A stretch of DNA of 64,000 bases, from positions 43,753 through 107,752 of the forward strand of contig JAFIFZ010000028.1 of NCBI GenBank assembly GCA_020831775.1. Direction: 5' to 3'. Every line of letters starts with the position of its first letter. Positions within the stretch are counted from its first letter, which is position 1. Under the pieces are notes generated by a model, which made no database searches, had not been told where the DNA came from, and worked only from the letters and a program-made list of their open reading frames with translations. This document shows positions 62,000 through 64,000 of the stretch, in pieces. The DNA is from Phycisphaerales bacterium (GTDB lineage: Bacteria > Planctomycetota > Phycisphaerae > Phycisphaerales > UBA1924). Both the position numbers and the translations under genes were made by a program.

Positions 62000-62840
62000 G
62001 CGAAGGTTTCTTCGAGCCTTGCGAGCGCAAATGGAGCAGGGCTTTCCCATGTCTGCTGTGCCTGCGACATGCAAGCCCATGGTCATGGCCCTTGAGACTT
62101 GCGGCGCTGTCGAGTGTCGCCGGTCAGGGCGAGGCGAGACGATCCGAGTCAAAAACCTAGACGCATTTGAACTCTTTGTATCGTCGCGTTATCCGATCGG
62201 ATTGGAAGAGCCTGAGGAGCTGCCTCGCGATCGAATCGACGCTGTTAGACTGCTCGGCAACGCCAAGACGGCGCTTCGCGGTCGCTACGAGGGCCTGTTG
62301 CTGCGTTCTGTGAAACCAGGAGTGGCGATTGTGAATCAATCAGGAAACGTGATTCAGATCGCCGAGCTGACAGAGCTGTGCGGTGCTGCAGCGATCACAC
62401 TTGAGGACTCTCGACGCTACCGGTTTGCTGGGCGTGTTGTCGTTGTTGAGAATGCCGAGCCTTTCTGGCAGTTTGAGCAGGAAGTTCCGGAGGGCGATCT
62501 GGCGATATACGCAGCCGGGCGTTTGTCGGAGCGTGTTCTTTCTTGGCTTGCTTCGGAAGAGATGGCCGAGTGCGATATCGTCCAATGGGGGGACTACGAC
62601 CCGGTTGGTTGTACCGAGTACCTGAGGCTCAAAGGTCGGTGTGGCGATCGGGTTTCACTTCATGCGCCGTCTCGGGTGGACGCGCTCTTGCCGGTACATG
62701 GCAAGACGACTTTGCTCACAGAACAGACGACCGCTCTGACACAACTCCGTCGGCTAGCGCTCCCTCCCGAGGTGACACGGCTCATGGAATTGTTCGACAG
62801 ACACCAGCGTGCCTTGGAGCAGGAGGCACTGTTGATGTAA
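61986..62840 (+). CDS. jetD: JetD/MksG-like Toprim nuclease of a Wadjet-like system
   Basis: 284 residues, about 100 fewer than usual JetD. The N-terminal 60 residues look like a winged helix (ERRFLRALRAQMEQGFPMSAV). The Toprim acidic residues are Glu155 (VVVVENAEPFWQF) and Asp203-x-Asp205 (WGDYDPVG). In Wadjet this subunit cleaves plasmid DNA once the SMC complex has detected a small circle. The long N-terminal arm of known JetD proteins seems to be missing. It starts at ATG 61986, inside the SMC gene (14-base overlap). The stop is TAA 62838-62840. Confidence 0.75.
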   Translation: MSQTERRFLRALRAQMEQGFPMSAVPATCKPMVMALETCGAVECRRSGRGETIRVKNLDAFELFVSSRYPIGLEEPEELPRDRIDAVRLLGNAKTALRGRYEGLLLRSVKPGVAIVNQSGNVIQIAELTELCGAAAITLEDSRRYRFAGRVVVVENAEPFWQFEQEVPEGDLAIYAAGRLSERVLSWLASEEMAECDIVQWGDYDPVGCTEYLRLKGRCGDRVSLHAPSRVDALLPVHGKTTLLTEQTTALTQLRRLALPPEVTRLMELFDRHQRALEQEALLM

Positions 62841-62858
62841 CTCTGGAGCGTAGCTTGG

Positions 62859-62905
62859 GGTCTCAAAACGGTCTTTGGGCGATCCCTAGATGATTGTCTG
62901 AGACC
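62859..62905. repeat. Inverted repeat downstream of the Wadjet-like operon
   Basis: GGTCTCA (62859-62865) and TGAGACC (62899-62905) are perfect inverted copies separated by 33 bases. They lie in the 74-base gap between the converging nuclease gene and the Ser/Gly-rich operon. They may form a weak bidirectional terminator or mark the island border. Confidence 0.4.
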
Positions 62906-62914
62906 GGTGTTGCC

Positions 62915-63133
62915 TTACTTCTTCACAAACTGCTCCGGCCCTGTCCCGAAGGTCACGATCCCGCTCATGATGTTGCCCATCCCTGGGCCGGTCGCTGAGA
63001 TGCCGGGGCTGCTGCCAGAGCCGGACTCGGACCCCGAGGCGGTCGCGCCAGCCATGTCGTTGTGGACCCACACGCCCTCGACCACCCGGCCGCAAGGAAT
63101 CGGTTCGACATACCGCTTGCTCCACCTCAGCAC
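62915..63133 (-). CDS. Small Ser/Gly-rich protein of unknown function
   Basis: 72 residues. After a basic start (LRWSKRYVEPIPCGRVVEG) it reads VWVHNDMAGATASGSESGSG and then a Gly/Ser/Met-rich part ending FGTGPEQFVKK. There is no known domain. It begins nine bases after the upstream Ser/Gly-rich gene ends, with GGAG just before its GTG, so the two form an operon. An antisense frame on the plus strand (62907-63908) is Pro/Glu-rich and is taken as the shadow. Confidence 0.5.
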   Translation of the reverse strand: MLRWSKRYVEPIPCGRVVEGVWVHNDMAGATASGSESGSGSSPGISATGPGMGNIMSGIVTFGTGPEQFVKK

Positions 63134-63142
63134 TCACTCCGA

Positions 63143-63937
63143 TCACTCCCCCTCCTCCTCGTCATCATCAACATCCGTCTCTTCGTCCGTCGAGGCCGAC
63201 GGCTCGCCTCCGCTTTCGCTGGTGGAGCTGAGGGGAGGCTCGCCGGAGGTGGCCGATGAGCCGGAGGAGGAACTCGACGACGAGCTCGAGGAGGAAGACC
63301 CGCTCGACGAGCTTTCCGATGAGCCGCTGGTCGAGCCGCTGGGACCCGTCGAGCCGGAGGTCGCGCCGGGCGATCCCGACGACGGCCCGGCGGAGCTCGA
63401 TGCGGGGCCGCCGCTGGAACCGGACGCGCCCGAAGACACGGGTCCCGAGGATGCGGGTCCGGAGGAACCGGATGATCCATGGCCGGAGGAGTGCGGCCCG
63501 CCGCTGGAGCCGGTCCCGCCCGAGCCCGGCTGCGAGCCCTGCGATGACCCGGACCCGGTGGCGCCTGTGGTGCCGCCCGTCGTGCCGCCGCTCGAGGCGC
63601 TGGGCGTGCTCGGTGTCGGGTCGGTGAAGGTGCTGTCGGAGATCGAGACCGAGGGCGTCGAGGTCTGGGATCCCCCACCGCTGCTGCCGCCGGGCGGGGT
63701 TGTTCCGCCGCCTGAGCTGCCGCTGGAGATCATCCAACTGGGCGTCGAGAACGAGGCCGTGTCGGTCATGGTGCTCGACATCGATTCGCTCATCGACTCT
63801 GAGCTCTCGCTCGACGACCCGCCGCCGCCACCGGGGCCGGACCCGGATGAAAGTCCGCTCGATCCGCCGCCCTGCGGCGGGGTGCCCGTCGCCCAGACGG
63901 GGATGTAGAGGTAGTACCGGGTCGGGCCGTCGCTCAT
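63143..63937 (-). CDS. Ser/Gly-rich low-complexity protein
   Basis: 264 residues. It opens with a short ordered segment (SDGPTRYYLYIPVWATGTPP) and is then almost entirely Ser, Gly, Thr and Pro, with a poly-Ser run near residues 220-235 and an acidic tail (DEETDVDDDEEEGE). No signal peptide is present. The composition suggests a flexible spacer or a surface or virion-like structural protein; the function is unknown. The start is well supported: GAAGGAGG lies seven bases upstream, and its ATG overlaps the stop of the preceding gene (ATGA). Confidence 0.6.
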   Translation of the reverse strand: MSDGPTRYYLYIPVWATGTPPQGGGSSGLSSGSGPGGGGGSSSESSESMSESMSSTMTDTASFSTPSWMISSGSSGGGTTPPGGSSGGGSQTSTPSVSISDSTFTDPTPSTPSASSGGTTGGTTGATGSGSSQGSQPGSGGTGSSGGPHSSGHGSSGSSGPASSGPVSSGASGSSGGPASSSAGPSSGSPGATSGSTGPSGSTSGSSESSSSGSSSSSSSSSSSSGSSATSGEPPLSSTSESGGEPSASTDEETDVDDDEEEGE

Positions 63938-64000
63938 CGGACGGCCTCCTTCGGCGAGGGCTTCTTGGACTGGGGATTCGGCTCGTACCAGCCCTGCGAG
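63934..64000 (-). CDS. C-terminal end of a gene continuing beyond the window
   Basis: Only the last 21 residues are visible, reading SQGWYEPNPQSKKPSPKEAVR before a TGA at 63934-63936. The stop overlaps the start of the Ser/Gly-rich gene (ATGA), so it belongs to the same operon. No domain can be named. Confidence 0.5.
   Translation of the reverse strand, partial: SQGWYEPNPQSKKPSPKEAVR

Noticed and set aside
57317..62840. Lamassu or Rad50-type defence system
   Set aside because: Lamassu has an SMC with one effector and a small subunit in another arrangement. Here four coupled genes end in a Toprim protein, the jetABCD/mks order.
55800..62910. Transposon or prophage carrying the island
   Set aside because: No transposase, integrase or phage structural gene is visible, and no tRNA or clear direct repeat flanks the block. 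Acquisition is inferred only from composition.
62907..63908. 333-residue Pro/Glu-rich open frame on the plus strand
   Set aside because: It has no ribosome site or promoter, whereas the overlapping minus-strand frame has a strong GAAGGAGG site and an ATGA overlap with the gene upstream.

Overview
The window is high-GC bacterial DNA that most resembles a planctomycete of the class Phycisphaerae. Pointers are paired EF-hand (dockerin-like) tails ending in Gly-Cys on secreted proteins, a VPxPG/poly-Arg (PEP-CTERM-like) tail on a broken surface-protein gene, a type III glutamine synthetase, and many start codons that lie 6-8 bases after a -10 box with no Shine-Dalgarno site. The assignment is inference from gene content; no rRNA gene is present.

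Layout. 0-7 kb: a LysM protein, UDP-glucuronate decarboxylase, then a tightly coupled aminotransferase / glycerate 2-kinase / FAD oxidoreductase operon and a secreted endonuclease-like protein. 7-9.5 kb: a secreted beta-propeller (SBBP) protein. 9.5-18.5 kb: prolyl-tRNA synthetase, an acetyltransferase and the complete histidine degradation pathway (hutH, hutU, hutG, hutI; hutU is inverted). 19-23 kb: methionine aminopeptidase overlapping trpA, then glnN and a CAU-anticodon tRNA that looks like tRNA-Ile2. 23-29 kb: an oxidoreductase, an MscS channel, a degenerate region with surface-protein remnants, a secreted protein and a DUF418 protein. 29.2-35.5 kb: one 2066-residue helicase/nuclease with the domain order DUF4011-helicase-Vsr-like-DUF3320, the architecture of the single-gene Hhe defence system. 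35.5-50 kb: mainly membrane proteins (APC permease, MscS/YbdG, OPT transporter, ferric-reductase-like protein, YihY, AI-2E family, DUF502), plus a zinc metallopeptidase and a beta-carbonic anhydrase. 50-55.5 kb: a PadR regulator divergent from an S41 peptidase over a 23-bp palindromic operator, a DinB protein, a serine hydrolase and a lipoprotein.

55.8-62.85 kb is a foreign-looking island: a 434-residue HTH/coiled-coil gene divergent from a four-gene, translationally coupled operon. The operon encodes a kleisin-like protein, a kite-like protein, an SMC-type ATPase and a Toprim nuclease. This is the jetABCD (Wadjet) / mksFEBG arrangement, in a divergent form with a short JetD and non-canonical ATPase motifs. 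The tetranucleotide ACGT is almost absent from the rest of the window (about 14 sites in 55.8 kb by eye) but frequent in the island (about 20 sites in 6.5 kb), so composition independently marks its borders. The right end (62.9-64 kb) holds a minus-strand operon of Ser/Gly-rich proteins of unknown function.

All calls come from reading the sequence; no database search was run.
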